A stretch of 64,000 nt of DNA from Peptococcaceae bacterium CEB3 (GCA_001029295.1 LDXJ01000063.1:186001-250000), one strand, 5' to 3'. Shown: positions 8,322-17,875, numbered from the stretch's first letter. The notes: generated by a model not told the origin, from the letters alone. Program-made: numbers and translations.

Positions 8322-9986
8322 ATGCCCAGCCGTTTACCCCGGGGAATTACCCTGGGGGACCTCAGCGAAAGTTTTAAACTGGAGCTCGTCTCTCTCTCCG
8401 GAGCGGGAAGCGAACCCCAGCCGGCTCAAGAGGAAGTTTACGCTTTTCCCGTCCACATCTTGCGGCTGGACCGGAAAGAGCATGTTCTCCCGTTTCCCGG
8501 CGGCGAATTGGTCTTCACTGAGCAGGATTCCCTGCTGGAGGTGGAACTGGGTTTTCCGACCCCGGCAGCGGCTGCGGTGGTTGTGACGCCGAACGCGACC
8601 CCGGCGGCGACTGCGACTGCGGCGACGGTGGTTGCGAAAAAGGTCCGAGTTCTGTTCGCGCGTCCCAAATCCCCGTGGGCCGGGTTTTGTTTGGCTGTGG
8701 AAGATTGGCTGACGCGGGAAGAGGGACACATCCTGACAGCTTGTGAGACATACTTTTCCTCACTTTCACAGGATCCGTCTTATCGCTACGGCCGTTCGGT
8801 TGTGCCCGCACTGAAAGAGATTTTGGACTGCGGAGTTTTCCTGGCCGACAACCGGCAGGAAGTTTTAGAATGGGCCGGGGGGAATGGGTTACCGGAAAGA
8901 CCTCTCCCGTTTGTGGCTCCTCCGGTAGATTCGGTGAATTCGGCCTTAGTCTCATCCGTCGATGTTCCCGTCTTCCCCGGCTTTTGGCAAGAAGAGGAGG
9001 GCTGGGACAGCCCTTTGAGCCTATGCCCGCTTTTTGGGGAACAGGGTCTCTTGGGCTATTTGGGTTTGGGGGTTTCCGAGTCGGCTTTTGGCAGTGTCGA
9101 ACGTTATTTTGTCGGCAAAACAGGCCCTCTCGTCGCCCTGGAGTTGTTGAAAAACCAGTGCGTTAGGGACAGCGAGCGTCAGCATCACCGTGATTTCCTC
9201 TTTGATCTCCTCTACAACAACTTTGATTCCTTAGAGGTGATCTGTTCGCGGGGAAAACTGTGGGGCTGGGATTTCAGCAAGCCCCACGTGATTGCGGTGG
9301 CAGAGGCCGAGGGATTTTCCGCTCTTCCGGCGGAAAGACAGCGCCTCGCCGGCTTAATCAGCCAGGTTTCCCACTCTTTGTCCAATTTTCGTCCCGGCTC
9401 CATCTGCCTGGAACGGAATGATCAGCCTGTTTTCCTCTTTCCTCTCAAAGAGAGCATTGCTCAATCCCAGGCAGCCTCCGCCGCGGAGGAATTCCTTAAA
9501 CCGGTCTGGAAAGCGGCTGAGCGGTTTTTTCCCGGGCGGAAGATTTACGTGGGCGTGGGTTCCCTCTATCCCACAGCCCGTGAGATTCCCAGGAGTTTTC
9601 AGGAGGCTAGGGCCGCGTTGGAATTGGGCCGGCTTTTGTTTCCGGATAAACGGCTGACAACTTTCGCCGAACTTGGGATTATGCGCCTGCTTCAGAAGTT
9701 GGACCACCAGGAACTTGAGGACTTCCGCCAGGAAACCGTGGGTTCCTTGTTAGCGTTTGATCGCGAGGGCAACCTGGATTTGGAGCAGACTTTGCTCACC
9801 TATTTTCTCTGCAGCGGTGATTTGAATTTAGCCGCCCAAAAACTCTTCCTTCACCCGAATACCCTGCGTTACCGTTTGAAAAAAGCGGCTGAAGTCCTGG
9901 ACAAGGATATTTTTCGTTTGGACAATCAGGTCAGCCTGTTTATCGGCCTTCAGATTGGCCGGCTTAAAGCCTTGTGGTCGGAGTGA
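8322..9986 (+). CDS. PucR/CdaR-type transcriptional regulator
   Basis: 554 residues. The first 90 resemble a PucR N-terminal ligand-binding region (GITLGDL start). An Ala/Thr/Val-rich low-complexity stretch (about residues 85-108) encoded by GCG/ACT repeats follows. The middle is GAF-like, and the C-terminus has the PucR helix-turn-helix: LTYFLCSGDLNLAAQKLFLH followed by PNTLRYRLKKAAEVL. Such proteins activate catabolic or redox operons in response to a small molecule. It sits 200 bp upstream of the TorD/molybdoenzyme operon on the same strand, so it is the likely regulator. GGGGG precedes the ATG. Confidence 0.88.
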   Translation: MPSRLPRGITLGDLSESFKLELVSLSGAGSEPQPAQEEVYAFPVHILRLDRKEHVLPFPGGELVFTEQDSLLEVELGFPTPAAAAVVVTPNATPAATATAATVVAKKVRVLFARPKSPWAGFCLAVEDWLTREEGHILTACETYFSSLSQDPSYRYGRSVVPALKEILDCGVFLADNRQEVLEWAGGNGLPERPLPFVAPPVDSVNSALVSSVDVPVFPGFWQEEEGWDSPLSLCPLFGEQGLLGYLGLGVSESAFGSVERYFVGKTGPLVALELLKNQCVRDSERQHHRDFLFDLLYNNFDSLEVICSRGKLWGWDFSKPHVIAVAEAEGFSALPAERQRLAGLISQVSHSLSNFRPGSICLERNDQPVFLFPLKESIAQSQAASAAEEFLKPVWKAAERFFPGRKIYVGVGSLYPTAREIPRSFQEARAALELGRLLFPDKRLTTFAELGIMRLLQKLDHQELEDFRQETVGSLLAFDREGNLDLEQTLLTYFLCSGDLNLAAQKLFLHPNTLRYRLKKAAEVLDKDIFRLDNQVSLFIGLQIGRLKALWSE

Positions 9987-10111
9987 ACTCGTTCGGCAGA
10001 AGCTGAACAAAAACTGATTGACCCAAGCCTTCCCATGGTGCAGATAAAAAATCACGGGAGGGCATTGTTTTTTTTGACAAAAAAACGGTCAGCGCTTTGG
10101 TTGTTCTGCCA

Positions 10112-10140
10112 ACGACAAGGGAAAAAAAGCAGATTATACT
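10112..10140 (+). promoter_or_regulatory. possible promoter of the molybdoenzyme operon
   Basis: ACGACA (10112-10117) and TATACT (10135-10140) are 17 bp apart, 47 bases before the TorD start. The -35 box matches only four of six, which would suit an activated promoter. Weak evidence. Confidence 0.35.
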
Positions 10141-10186
10141 TTCTATAAGAAAGTGAGTGCTTGCACAAACGCAAGGGGGATAAATC

Positions 10187-10807
10187 ATGGACAAAACGGC
10201 GGCCCTGGTGGGAGTTCTGGCGGCGCTGAGCGGCTTGTTTTCGGGCGGTGGCGAGAATATGGCAGACACTGTGCCTGAGCTGGGAAAAGCATACCGGGAG
10301 TTCGTCCGGGCTTGGGGCGAAGAAAAAGATCGCCAGTGGTTTGAGGAGTTTTTTAACCCCTGTACGGCGGAACGGACCGAAATGTGTTTCGAATTTAACC
10401 GTCTCTTTGTCGGCCCCACTCCGCCGGTCGCCCCACCCTATGAATCCGTTTATCTCTCACCCGAACCCTGTGTCATGCAGGCACAGACACTGGAAGTCAG
10501 GCGGCTGTATCAGAGTGAAGGGCTCATGGCGGCCGCGCAGGGTGAAATTCCCGATGACTTCATAGGGACGGAACTCGAATTTGCCGCTTACCTGCTTAAA
10601 GAGGCCGGAGAAGAGGCGGCGGCGGGGAAGGAAAGAGAAAGTCAAGCCCACCTTGAACTCTTTAACCTGTTTATCTCGGAGCATCTGCTCCGCTGGCAGG
10701 ATCCTTTTTGCCGGGACGTTTGTGAAAATACCCGCCATCCCTTTTTTCCATTTCTAATGGAGATACTTCTCAACGTGCTTAGGACTTGTCTAACTGTCGG
10801 GCCCTAG
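10187..10807 (+). CDS. TorD/DmsD-family molybdoenzyme maturation chaperone
   Basis: 206 residues, all-helical in character, with the family's landmarks: EFNRLFVGP followed by PPYESVYLS, and an acidic stretch EFAAYLLKEAGEEAAAGKE before the C-terminal helices. These chaperones bind the Tat signal and apo-form of a DMSO-reductase-family enzyme until the molybdopterin guanine dinucleotide cofactor is inserted. It lies 53 bp upstream of a catalytic subunit with a Tat signal, its obvious client. AAGGGGGAT lies 6 bases before the ATG. Confidence 0.9.
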   Translation: MDKTAALVGVLAALSGLFSGGGENMADTVPELGKAYREFVRAWGEEKDRQWFEEFFNPCTAERTEMCFEFNRLFVGPTPPVAPPYESVYLSPEPCVMQAQTLEVRRLYQSEGLMAAAQGEIPDDFIGTELEFAAYLLKEAGEEAAAGKERESQAHLELFNLFISEHLLRWQDPFCRDVCENTRHPFFPFLMEILLNVLRTCLTVGP

Positions 10808-10860
10808 CGCGGAAACGACAGCGAACTCACGCGACACTATGATCATGAAGGAGGGCTACC

Positions 10861-13059
10861 ATGAGAATTTCCAGACGCCAATTCATCGGGGGCACAGCGG
10901 CCCTCGCAGCCGGCACCGGGCTTTTCAGCTTTAGAATGCTGACTAAACTGGATCCGGCCGCGGCCGCCCAAAGCTCGGCCGAGCCCGTGCTTTACCGCAA
11001 CGTTTGTCCGCGCAATTGTTATGACACGTGCAGCCAAATCTCCTACGTCCAGGATGGGGTTTTGCAACGGGTCGAAGGCGATCCCAAACAAACCTATACC
11101 AACGGTAAACTGTGTGTCAAAGGATACACCTACACCCGCCGGGTTTACAGCCCCGACCGGGTAAAATATCCGATGAAACAGACTTCCCGCGGTTCCGGCC
11201 ACTGGACCCGCATCAGTTGGGACGAGGCTATGGATACCATTGCCAAGAAGATACTGGACTTGAAAAAGCGTTACGGTTCCACTTTACCCATCTGTTTTGA
11301 CAAGTACTCAGGCAATTTCGGCATCCTGCACTATGCCGCCGACGGAACGATGTCCAGTATCGGTTATACGACCAGAGCCTTGGGAACACCGTGCTGGCCG
11401 GCCGGCATCGATGCCCAGACCTATGATTTCGGGACGCTCTACAGCAACGATCCGGAAGACATGGGCAACGCCAACTATATCATCCTCTGGGGAAGCAACG
11501 CGGCTTGGACCGCCGTTCACACCTTTCCTTTTATTAATCAAGCCCGTGAGCGCGGGGCTAAAGTGGTCGTGATCGATCCCATCGTGACTTCGACCGCCTC
11601 CAAAGCGGATCTCTATATCCAGATTAAGCCCAGCACGGACGGGGCCCTGGCTCTGGGCATGGCTCGCCATATCTTGGACAACAACTGGGTCGACTGGAAC
11701 TATGCGCACGCCAACAGCGTCGGTTTTGACGAATGGGTCAGCTACCTTAAAAACAACGTGACCTTAGAGTGGGCCGCGGCCAAGAGCGGGGTGCCCGTAG
11801 ATATTATTAAAGAACTCGCCCGGGAATACGCCACCACCAAACCGGCCTCTATGTGGGTCTCCTATGGGATGCAGCGGCACACGAACGGCGGGCAGAACGT
11901 TCGGATTATCGACGCCCTGGGGGTGATGACCGGGAATGTCGGCAAATCCGGCGGCGGCGTCAACTACGGGCAACTGGAAACTTGGGGTTTCAATTATTAC
12001 GCCATGACTCATCCGGCACCCAACGGCTCCAAAGGTTTCATCGGCCCGGACGGCAAAGAAGGGGACCGTATGATCAATATGAATAACTTTGCCCACGACG
12101 TCATGGCCCAGAAAGATCCCCCGGTCAAAATGCTCTGGCTGGCTTGTCGTAATCCAGGTTCACAAGATCCGGACACGACCGCGATAGAGAAAATGTTTGC
12201 CTCAATGGAATTTGTGGTTTCCGTGGACTCTTTCTTCAACAAGACGGTCCAGATGTCGGACATCGTGCTTCCGGCCACGACCCAGTTTGAGAACTGGGAC
12301 GTGAACGCGGGTTATTGGCACTATTGGGTCGGGATTAACCAGAAGGCGATCAAGCCGATGTACGAGACCAAGAGCGACCTGGAGATCGCCATGCTCCTCT
12401 CGCAGAAAATGAACGCCCTGTCGTCCGGTTCCTGTACCTTTCCCACCAGCGGCAGTGAGGAAGAGTGGTTGGGCAAAGAGTTCAGCCCCGCCATGTACCA
12501 CCTGCTGGGGATTACAAATTGGCAAGCATTGATCGACAGCCCGCGCAAAGCCAAGATGCCTCCGGCTTCCTGGGCGGACGGCAAATTCCGCACTCCTTCG
12601 AAAAAAATAGAAATCCACAGCGACTTGGCCGCCAAAAATGGTTTGCCGGCTCTGCCCATCTGGGTGGAGGAAATGAAAGCACCGGCGAAATACCCGGTCC
12701 GCTTCATTACGGCTCATCCGCAGCACGGGCTCCACTCTCAGTTCCAAAACCTGGACTGGATGATGGTCGCCAATCCCGAACCGAAATTGGAGATCCACCC
12801 GAATTTGGCGGCCAAATACGGCATTCGGGAGGGCGACATGGTCAAAGTGTTCAATGATCTGGGTTCGGTGACCATCAAAGCTCATTTGACCAGGACTACC
12901 TCGGAAGATGTCGTCGTTTCCTATGAAGCGTGGTACAAGGGCTCTAATTACGATGTTAACTACACGGTCAAGGCCATACCCAGCGACATGGGGAAACAGG
13001 CGACAGGCAATAACGGTCTGGCTTTTCACGATAACTTTGTCAGCTTGCAAAAAGTTTGA
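10861..13059 (+). CDS. Tat-exported molybdopterin oxidoreductase, catalytic subunit (DMSO reductase family)
   Basis: 732 residues. A twin-arginine signal (SRRQFIGG then a hydrophobic stretch, residues 4-25) directs folded export. Cysteines C49, C53, C57 and C85 (CPRNCYDTC ... KLCVKG) bind a [4Fe-4S] cluster. At the place where the protein ligand to Mo or W is expected there is a cysteine, C178, in GTPCWPAG, rather than the serine of DmsA. The C-terminal domain (about 615-732) is the cofactor-binding barrel, with the TAHPQHGLHSQ segment. The substrate is unknown; thiosulfate, polysulfide, tetrathionate, arsenate or an S/N-oxide are all possible. It is followed by matching iron-sulfur and anchor genes. 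Confidence 0.93.
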   Translation: MRISRRQFIGGTAALAAGTGLFSFRMLTKLDPAAAAQSSAEPVLYRNVCPRNCYDTCSQISYVQDGVLQRVEGDPKQTYTNGKLCVKGYTYTRRVYSPDRVKYPMKQTSRGSGHWTRISWDEAMDTIAKKILDLKKRYGSTLPICFDKYSGNFGILHYAADGTMSSIGYTTRALGTPCWPAGIDAQTYDFGTLYSNDPEDMGNANYIILWGSNAAWTAVHTFPFINQARERGAKVVVIDPIVTSTASKADLYIQIKPSTDGALALGMARHILDNNWVDWNYAHANSVGFDEWVSYLKNNVTLEWAAAKSGVPVDIIKELAREYATTKPASMWVSYGMQRHTNGGQNVRIIDALGVMTGNVGKSGGGVNYGQLETWGFNYYAMTHPAPNGSKGFIGPDGKEGDRMINMNNFAHDVMAQKDPPVKMLWLACRNPGSQDPDTTAIEKMFASMEFVVSVDSFFNKTVQMSDIVLPATTQFENWDVNAGYWHYWVGINQKAIKPMYETKSDLEIAMLLSQKMNALSSGSCTFPTSGSEEEWLGKEFSPAMYHLLGITNWQALIDSPRKAKMPPASWADGKFRTPSKKIEIHSDLAAKNGLPALPIWVEEMKAPAKYPVRFITAHPQHGLHSQFQNLDWMMVANPEPKLEIHPNLAAKYGIREGDMVKVFNDLGSVTIKAHLTRTTSEDVVVSYEAWYKGSNYDVNYTVKAIPSDMGKQATGNNGLAFHDNFVSLQKV

Positions 13060-13072
13060 GGAGGGATGAGGT

Positions 13073-13639
13073 TTGAGCAAGCAACTAGGCTTCTTGCACA
13101 ACTCGAAGAAATGCGTCGGCTGCCGCGGCTGTGAAATGGCCTGTAAAAACCTGTACCAGCCCTACGCTAAACTGCGTTGGCGCCAGGTCTTCCAGATTAA
13201 CGAAAACAGCTATCCCCTGCCCACCCGGATGTTTTTTTCCATGGCCTGCAACCATTGTGCCGAACCCCAATGTTTAAAAGTCTGTCCGGTGGGGGCGTAC
13301 ACTAAGCGCTCTGACGGAGTGGTGATTCACGACGATTCCCGCTGCATTGGCTGTCGCCTGTGTGCCATGGCCTGCCCCTATGACCGACCTCAGTTTAACC
13401 CGGAGATGGGCATTGTGCAAAAATGTAATTTGTGTTTTCAACGATTGGATCAAGGAAAAAAACCGGCCTGCGTGGAGGCCTGCATTCCGGGTGCTTTGGA
13501 ACTGGTCGAGATCGACGGCAAGTTGGATAGTCAGACAGGTGTTCTTAAGACCTTGCCGGGATTGCCCAGCCCGTCCATCACCCATCCGTCTATTCGTTTT
13601 ATCGGGCCGACGCAAGGAAAGCAAGTTAGGAGGGATTAA
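13073..13639 (+). CDS. DmsB-like four-cluster ferredoxin subunit
   Basis: 188 residues from a TTG start with GGAGGGATGAGG upstream. Sixteen cysteines fall in four groups (CVGCRGCEMACK, CNHCAEPQCLKVCP, CIGCRLCAMACP, CNLCFQ plus CVEAC), giving four [4Fe-4S] clusters as in DmsB, NrfC and PsrB. It passes electrons between the membrane anchor and the molybdenum subunit. It starts 13 bp after the catalytic gene and ends 2 bp before the anchor gene, so translation is probably coupled. Confidence 0.94.
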   Translation: MSKQLGFLHNSKKCVGCRGCEMACKNLYQPYAKLRWRQVFQINENSYPLPTRMFFSMACNHCAEPQCLKVCPVGAYTKRSDGVVIHDDSRCIGCRLCAMACPYDRPQFNPEMGIVQKCNLCFQRLDQGKKPACVEACIPGALELVEIDGKLDSQTGVLKTLPGLPSPSITHPSIRFIGPTQGKQVRRD

Positions 13640-13641
13640 AA

Positions 13642-14484
13642 ATGGGAACTCTGGAATGGCCGCTCGTAGTGTTTACTGTCGTGGGGGAGGCCGCGATCGG
13701 GATTGTTCTCGCCCTGTGGTGGCTCGATCGTCCCAAGGCCGATTCCGCGCTGGACTCCGCTTTGTATAAGAAGGCGACCCTCGTGTCCGGAGGACTCTTG
13801 GTCCTCGCCTTGGTCGCGTCCCTTTTTCACCTGGGTCGTCCGGAATACGCCTATCGCACCCTGTCTCATCTGGACTCCTCCTGGCTCAGCCGGGAAATCC
13901 TCTTTTTCCTGTTGGCCTCCGCGGCTTGGCTCTATCTCTTTGTCCAAGCGCGCCAGAGCCAGGGCAAGCGCCGCTTGGCGGCCGGCCTCACCGGTATTCT
14001 CGGTCTCTTAGGTATACTCAGCAGCTCCATGATCTACGTTTTGCCGCGGGTTCCGGCCTGGGACAGTGTGCAAACTCCACTCTTTTTCCTCCTGACCGCC
14101 GGACTCTTGGGGGGACTCGTCCTCTTGGTGTTGGGGCAAAAAGCCTTAAACGCGGCCCAGTCTAAGAAGCTCTTGCAGGCCTTGGCGGTCATCGTGCTGA
14201 CGAGTTTCCTTTCCTTCCTGGTTTATCTCTCCATGCTCAATGCCGCCGGTCCGGAAGGAATGTCCACGGTTCAATTGTTGCTGAACAGTCCGCTCTTTTG
14301 GCTCAGGGTCGTCACGAATTGGCTGATTCCGATGCTTTTGCTTCTCCCTTTGGCGTGGCGCAAGAAGGCTCTCAACCCGACATGGATCCTGACGGCCCTA
14401 ATCGCCGGAGGGCTGGGGGAATTTCTGGGACGCGCTCTATTCTATTTAACCGCGGTGGGGATTCAGATTACCGCCATGAAATAG
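13642..14484 (+). CDS. DmsC-like membrane anchor subunit
   Basis: 280 residues with eight predicted transmembrane helices. The opening WPLVVFTVVGEAAIGIVLAL and the SLFHLGRPEYAYRTLSHLDSSW segment after helix 2 are typical of DmsC anchors, which hold the complex in the membrane and oxidise menaquinol. ATG at 13642 with AGGAGGG upstream. It is the third subunit of the Tat-exported enzyme. The companion set downstream has no anchor of its own. Confidence 0.93.
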   Translation: MGTLEWPLVVFTVVGEAAIGIVLALWWLDRPKADSALDSALYKKATLVSGGLLVLALVASLFHLGRPEYAYRTLSHLDSSWLSREILFFLLASAAWLYLFVQARQSQGKRRLAAGLTGILGLLGILSSSMIYVLPRVPAWDSVQTPLFFLLTAGLLGGLVLLVLGQKALNAAQSKKLLQALAVIVLTSFLSFLVYLSMLNAAGPEGMSTVQLLLNSPLFWLRVVTNWLIPMLLLLPLAWRKKALNPTWILTALIAGGLGEFLGRALFYLTAVGIQITAMK

Positions 14485-14981
14485 AAGCAGAAAGCACTTC
14501 CCCAAAGATGGTTCTTGCCTTTATAATTTAATAGAAGCGCCGTCCGACCATGCCGGCGAGAGGGTGGAACCGGCACCCGACATTTTACCAAAGAAGACAT
14601 CGCTGATGCTATCCGCCACCGAACGACTGGTTGCCCCGAGGGGGGATAAACGGGACTGCGGGCGGGAACACTTATCCGGACGTATAAACAGTAGGCGAAA
14701 ACACTCATCCGGGCGGTGGGCGTCAACCGAAGACACTCATCCGGACGCTAAGCAGTAGCCGAAAACACACTGCCGATTGGACGCGGAAACTTGGTATCTT
14801 GGTCAGGATTCAGGGGTGGCAGCGGGGAACTGTTTCGCCCGCGCACCCGTTGAGTCGGGGAGCGTTTTCGGATGCGAAGGTTAGGATTCGAAAGCGGCGG
14901 GGCCCGGCTACGTTTCTGTAAGCCGGCGGTGGCGGCGAAAGGCGGGAAGGTTTCCCGTTTGGCGGAAGAGGGAGAGGCCGG
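14485..14981. repeat. 497-bp gap with degenerate repeats
   Basis: No gene recognised. Around 14650-14770 there are three imperfect copies of a unit of roughly 40-45 bp containing GAAAACACTCATCCGGACG (variants at about 14665, 14697 and 14731). The rest is G-rich with no clear promoter. It separates the two molybdoenzyme sets. Confidence 0.55.
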
Positions 14982-17021
14982 GTGTCAGAGAAACATCAGC
15001 ACATTTGCCCGCGCAATTGTTACGATACCTGCAGCTTAATCAGTACGACGGTGGACGGCCGGCTGGTTTCCGTCGAGGGCAATCCGGCCCATGATTACAC
15101 CAGGGGCAGAGTTTGCCCAAAAATAATGAACGATGTCGCCAAAGTCTACAGTCCCGCGCGCATTCGTTATCCCATGCGCCAAAAGCACCGCTTCCAAGGG
15201 GATTGGGAACGGATCGGCTGGGAAGAAGCTTTGACGATGATCGCCGGAACGGTTTTGGCCCTCAAAGAGAAATATGGGAGCACCTTGCCGCTCGCTCTCA
15301 ATAAATACTCCGGCAACTTCGGTTTTCTCCACAATGCCATGGAATGGCTCTTTACCGGGATCGGGCCGACGACGAGGGCTGTGGGCTCCCCCTGTTGGTC
15401 CGCCGGGGTCGAAGCGCAGGCTTTTGATTTTGGCCGCTTTGTCTGTTCTGACCCTTTGGAAATGGCCCAAGCACGACTCATCTGGCTCTGGGGTGTCAAC
15501 CCGGCCTGGACGGCGGTGCATCAAATGCCTATCATCTTTGAGGCTATGGATCGCGGTGCCAAGGTGGTCTGCTTTGACACGTATTTCAGCGCCACCGCCG
15601 CGCGCTCGCACCGGTTCGTTCAGGTACGTCCGGGTACGGACGGGCTGTTGGCCCTGGCAATGGGCAAGGTCCTGGTAGAGGAAAACCTGGTCGATCCGGA
15701 ATTAGAAAACTATTCTCTCGGTCTCCCGGAGTTTACCTCCTACCTCAAGTCGGAGATCGATCTGACCCAAGCCGCTGCTCTGACCGGGGTAGGAGCCGAG
15801 ACCATACGTGAACTGGCGCTCTCCTACGGCCAAACCCACCCAGCCTGTATCTGGGCGGGTTTTGGTCTCCAGCGCTATGTCAACGGCGGCCAGACCCTGC
15901 GGGCGATTGATGCCCTGGGGGCTCTGGCGGGGCATATCGGGGAGCGGGGGGGCGGTGTGAACTACGGCCACTTCGAGACCTGGAACGTGCCCGGTTTCCC
16001 TCCGCCTGAGGGACAACCCCCGGACCGCCTGCTCGACATGAACCGGTTTGCCGAAGAGGCCTTGGCTTGCGGTGAACCGCCGCTAAAAATGCTCTGGCTG
16101 GCGGGGAGAAACCCTCTTTCGCAGGACGCGGACCTTGAACTCTGGCGGAAATTAGTGGGACAGCTGGAACTCGTCATCGTCAGCGACCTGTTCCTGACAA
16201 AGTCGGCGGAAGCCGCGGACCTCTTTCTGCCCGTGACCACCCATTACGAGCACTGGGATCTCAATGCCGGTTACTGGCATTACTGGGTGGGGGTGAACGA
16301 GCCGGCCATTTCCCCGCTGGGCGAAGCCAAATCCGACCTGGAGATTGCCTGGGATCTGGCGCGGCGGCTGAACGAACTGGAGCCGGGCAGCTGTGCCTTT
16401 CCGGGCCGCGGTTCGGAAAAAGAGACAGTGTTCTCCCTCATGACTCCGGACATGCTCACCTTGCTCGGGCTGAATAAGCCGGAGGACATCCTGGCCGGTC
16501 CGGTCAGGGCCCGCCTGCCCGCCGTGGCTTGGTCTGAGCGTAAGTTCGCCACTCCTTCGGGGAGGTTCGAATTTTTCTCAGACAGGGCAGCGGCGGCGGG
16601 ATTGCCGGCGCTGCCGGTTTACATCCCTGCTCTCAATCCTCCCGGAGAGGCTCCTCTGCGCCTCTTGACACCCCATCATGCCTCTTCGATTAATTCTCAA
16701 TCCTATCTTGACGAAGCAAAGGATTATTATGAACTCCATGTCAATCCGAAAGTCCTGCAAGAATACGAGTTCCGGGAAAATGAGGAGGCGGAGATCTACA
16801 ACGATTCCGGTCGTTTGCCGGTGAAACTCCGCGTCGATCCGACGATCCCGGAGGGCCTGGCAATTATCTACCCGCAAGATTCCGGATCCGGACACCCGGG
16901 TCTGAATGTTTTGCTCAAGTCTCGCGGCACGGATATGGGGAAGCTTGCGACCGGGGCACCGGGGCTCGCCCTCAACGAGACCTTCGTCAACCTGCGGAAG
17001 CCTCTGAGCAAAGGAGCTTGA
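14982..17021 (+). CDS. molybdopterin oxidoreductase catalytic subunit without Tat signal
   Basis: 679 residues from a GTG start with GGAAGAGGGAGAGG upstream. It is clearly related to the exported enzyme upstream: same cluster motif (C9, C13, C17, C45 in CPRNCYDTC ... RVCPK), same KYSGNFGFLHNAM region, and the same putative metal-ligand cysteine, C138, in GSPCWSAG. It lacks any twin-arginine leader and begins only eight residues before the first cluster cysteine, so it should stay in the cytoplasm. The tail (LRLLTPHHASSINSQ onward) is the cofactor-binding barrel. Likely a soluble paralogue working with the next gene. Substrate unknown. Confidence 0.93.
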   Translation: MSEKHQHICPRNCYDTCSLISTTVDGRLVSVEGNPAHDYTRGRVCPKIMNDVAKVYSPARIRYPMRQKHRFQGDWERIGWEEALTMIAGTVLALKEKYGSTLPLALNKYSGNFGFLHNAMEWLFTGIGPTTRAVGSPCWSAGVEAQAFDFGRFVCSDPLEMAQARLIWLWGVNPAWTAVHQMPIIFEAMDRGAKVVCFDTYFSATAARSHRFVQVRPGTDGLLALAMGKVLVEENLVDPELENYSLGLPEFTSYLKSEIDLTQAAALTGVGAETIRELALSYGQTHPACIWAGFGLQRYVNGGQTLRAIDALGALAGHIGERGGGVNYGHFETWNVPGFPPPEGQPPDRLLDMNRFAEEALACGEPPLKMLWLAGRNPLSQDADLELWRKLVGQLELVIVSDLFLTKSAEAADLFLPVTTHYEHWDLNAGYWHYWVGVNEPAISPLGEAKSDLEIAWDLARRLNELEPGSCAFPGRGSEKETVFSLMTPDMLTLLGLNKPEDILAGPVRARLPAVAWSERKFATPSGRFEFFSDRAAAAGLPALPVYIPALNPPGEAPLRLLTPHHASSINSQSYLDEAKDYYELHVNPKVLQEYEFRENEEAEIYNDSGRLPVKLRVDPTIPEGLAIIYPQDSGSGHPGLNVLLKSRGTDMGKLATGAPGLALNETFVNLRKPLSKGA

Positions 17022-17026
17022 TCCTC

Positions 17027-17581
17027 ATGATTAAACAACTCGGATTCGTGCTCGACCCCAACCGCTGCTTGGGCTGCGGCGCCTGTGTGCAGGCCTGCCA
17101 AATAAATCATCCCTCATCCCCCCTGGCCTGGCGCGCCATCCGCACGGTGGAGGAGCAAGGGCCGGAGGGCAGGCGCCGGTTCTATCTTTCCACTGCCTGT
17201 AACCACTGCGCGAACCCCGAATGCATGCGGGTTTGCCCCCAAGGTGCTTACTCCAAAAGGCGGGACGGGATTGTCGTGCACTCGGCGGCCAAATGCACAG
17301 GGTGCAAATCCTGTGTGGCGGCCTGTCCCTTCGGTGCTCCGCGCCTCAATCCGCTGACAGGGAAAGCGGCCAAGTGCCAGCTTTGTTATGAGCGGGTTGA
17401 CCAAGGGCAGGCGCCCCATTGCGTCAGGGCCTGTCCGACGCGGGCCCTGCAGCTGCAAGAGATTCAATCCCTGGCTTTAGATAGGTTGGTGCGTTTGACC
17501 GCCCCCCTTCCGGGTTTGAAACTAACCAATCCTTCCGTGTATTACAAGGATCCCAGGATGGTGCGCACTGAGCAAAAATAA
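17027..17581 (+). CDS. DmsB-like four-cluster ferredoxin subunit (second set)
   Basis: 184 residues. The ATG at 17027 is chosen because AAGGAG lies 10 bases upstream; an in-frame TTG at 17018 is too close to it. It contains CLGCGACVQACQ, CNHCANPECMRVCP, CTGCKSCVAACP and CQLCYE plus CVRACP, giving four [4Fe-4S] clusters. It starts 5 bp after the soluble catalytic subunit and presumably is its electron partner. No TorD or DmsC gene follows, so the pair either uses the first set's anchor or takes electrons from a cytoplasmic donor. Confidence 0.93.
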   Translation: MIKQLGFVLDPNRCLGCGACVQACQINHPSSPLAWRAIRTVEEQGPEGRRRFYLSTACNHCANPECMRVCPQGAYSKRRDGIVVHSAAKCTGCKSCVAACPFGAPRLNPLTGKAAKCQLCYERVDQGQAPHCVRACPTRALQLQEIQSLALDRLVRLTAPLPGLKLTNPSVYYKDPRMVRTEQK

Positions 17582-17682
17582 TGGACCATCCGAAGGCCCG
17601 GACTCAGTTGTATTTTGGGGCTCGTCGGACAGCTTAAGAACCGGACGGCTCTGAAACGCTTCCTTTGTAGTTTTATACAAAA

Positions 17683-17723
17683 AAAAGAGGCTTTTTTCGT
17701 AGAAACGAACAAAAGCCTCTTTT
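17683..17723 (-). terminator. intrinsic terminator of the LysR gene, bidirectional stem
   Basis: Perfect 13-bp inverted arms, AAAAGAGGCTTTT (17683-17695) and AAAAGCCTCTTTT (17711-17723), with a 15-base loop. On the minus strand the stem runs into at least eight T, just downstream of the LysR gene. On the plus strand it could also end the molybdoenzyme transcript, with a poorer T tract. Confidence 0.8.
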
Positions 17724-17875
17724 GTGACATTCCGTATTTTCAATGCCCGATTTATCATTCCTAATTATAACATGCCCGATCAAGCCCGGCAACCAGCTGA
17801 AAGCATGGAGGTTCCATTTTTCTTCTATGTCTTGCCTAGTAGCAACAATGACGTCCTTTGGGATACCGAAGCCTT

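Noticed and set aside
12202-13101. A 299-codon open frame antisense to the molybdoenzyme catalytic subunit
   Set aside because: The sense frame carries all family motifs. No start signal on the antisense strand.
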